Source of the DNA: Bacteroidota bacterium | GTDB lineage: Bacteria; Bacteroidota; Bacteroidia; UKL13-3 | Direction of reading: 5' to 3' | Assembly (NCBI GenBank): GCA_947460565.1 | Contig: CANHJJ010000117.1 | Span: 1 to 6,192 of the forward strand | Length of the DNA: 6,192 bases | Part shown: in pieces, positions 5,969 to 6,192 of the stretch | How the letters are laid out: every line of letters begins with the position of its first letter | Numbering within the stretch: position 1 is the first letter of the stretch | Made by a program: the position numbers and the translations under genes | Notes under the pieces: generated by a model | The model's database searches: none | What the model was told of the DNA's origin: nothing | Seen by the model: only the letters and a program-made list of their open reading frames with translations

Positions 5969-6192
5969 CTATTTCACGAATAATAATTCGCGGTATTTTG
6001 GAAGTTTCCACAAATCGTCTTCAATCATAAATTCCAAAGCATCACTCGACTTTCTGATAGTATCAAACAAAGGTTTCACTTTGTGACACATTGAAATAGC
6101 TTTTTTATGGGTATCTTCAATGTGGTGAGCTTTGTCACTTTCGTTGATTAATTTTGTTACTGAATCGCTAATAACTTTTACATGTTTAGCTA
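5969..6192 (-). CDS. glnN: glutamine synthetase type III, C-terminal fragment (cut by window edge)
   Basis: The last 73 codons of a minus-strand gene whose start lies beyond the window. Glutamine synthetase makes glutamine from glutamate, ammonia and ATP in the cytosol; type III enzymes are large (about 700 or more residues) and common in Bacteroidota. The visible part is mostly helical: a segment with SDSVTKLINESDKAHH, then a helix with HKVKPLFDTIRKSSDALE. It ends in the motif MIEDDLWKLPKYRELLFVK, closely matching the type III C-terminus, which typically reads like LWPLPKYRELLF. The open frame runs to the window edge without a stop and ends in TAG at 5969-5971, followed by a terminator. The active site lies outside the window, so integrity of the enzyme cannot be judged. 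The assignment rests on the C-terminal motif alone. Confidence 0.85.
   Translation of the reverse strand, partial: AKHVKVISDSVTKLINESDKAHHIEDTHKKAISMCHKVKPLFDTIRKSSDALEFMIEDDLWKLPKYRELLFVK

Overview
The window looks like ordinary chromosomal DNA from an AT-rich member of the Bacteroidota. The gene families support this: a PorE-like type IX secretion lipoprotein, a CAP-domain lipoprotein with an acidic surface-export-like sequence after its lipid cysteine, a type III glutamine synthetase tail, and an ExbD of Bacteroidota type. So do the general lack of Shine-Dalgarno sequences and the promoter-like elements, which resemble the TTG/TAnnTTTG pattern of this phylum. I cannot name the genus from sequence alone.

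Layout, left to right. Positions 24-422 (+) encode an ExbD/TolR inner-membrane protein, probably the distal gene of an exbB-exbD operon that starts outside the window. It converges, with only 6 bp between stop codons, on a uridine kinase gene (429-1055, -). That gene has no in-frame ATG and probably starts at GTG. A divergent intergenic region (1056-1208) leads to a CAP/SCP-domain lipoprotein (1209-2168, +). This gene ends at a strong hairpin terminator whose T-run overlaps the stop codon of the convergent radA gene (2215-3582, -). Between radA and the next gene lie two perfect inverted repeats: a 28-bp palindrome of unknown role and a classic terminator. Then come the large PorE-like TPR/beta-propeller/CRD/OmpA lipoprotein gene (3694-5829, -), another terminator, and the last 73 codons of a type III glutamine synthetase (5969-6192, -, cut by the window edge).

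The genes do not form one pathway. Three concern the cell envelope: ExbD energises outer-membrane transport, the PorE-like protein probably ties the type IX secretion machinery to peptidoglycan, and the CAP lipoprotein is probably anchored in the outer membrane. The others are housekeeping: pyrimidine salvage, recombination/DNA repair and nitrogen assimilation. The minus-strand genes are separated by terminators and look like single-gene transcription units. I found no tRNA, rRNA, CRISPR array, insertion sequence, prophage or defence gene, and no convincing new multi-gene system. The most unexplained element is the 28-bp palindrome upstream of radA. No stretch longer than about 155 bases lacks a gene.
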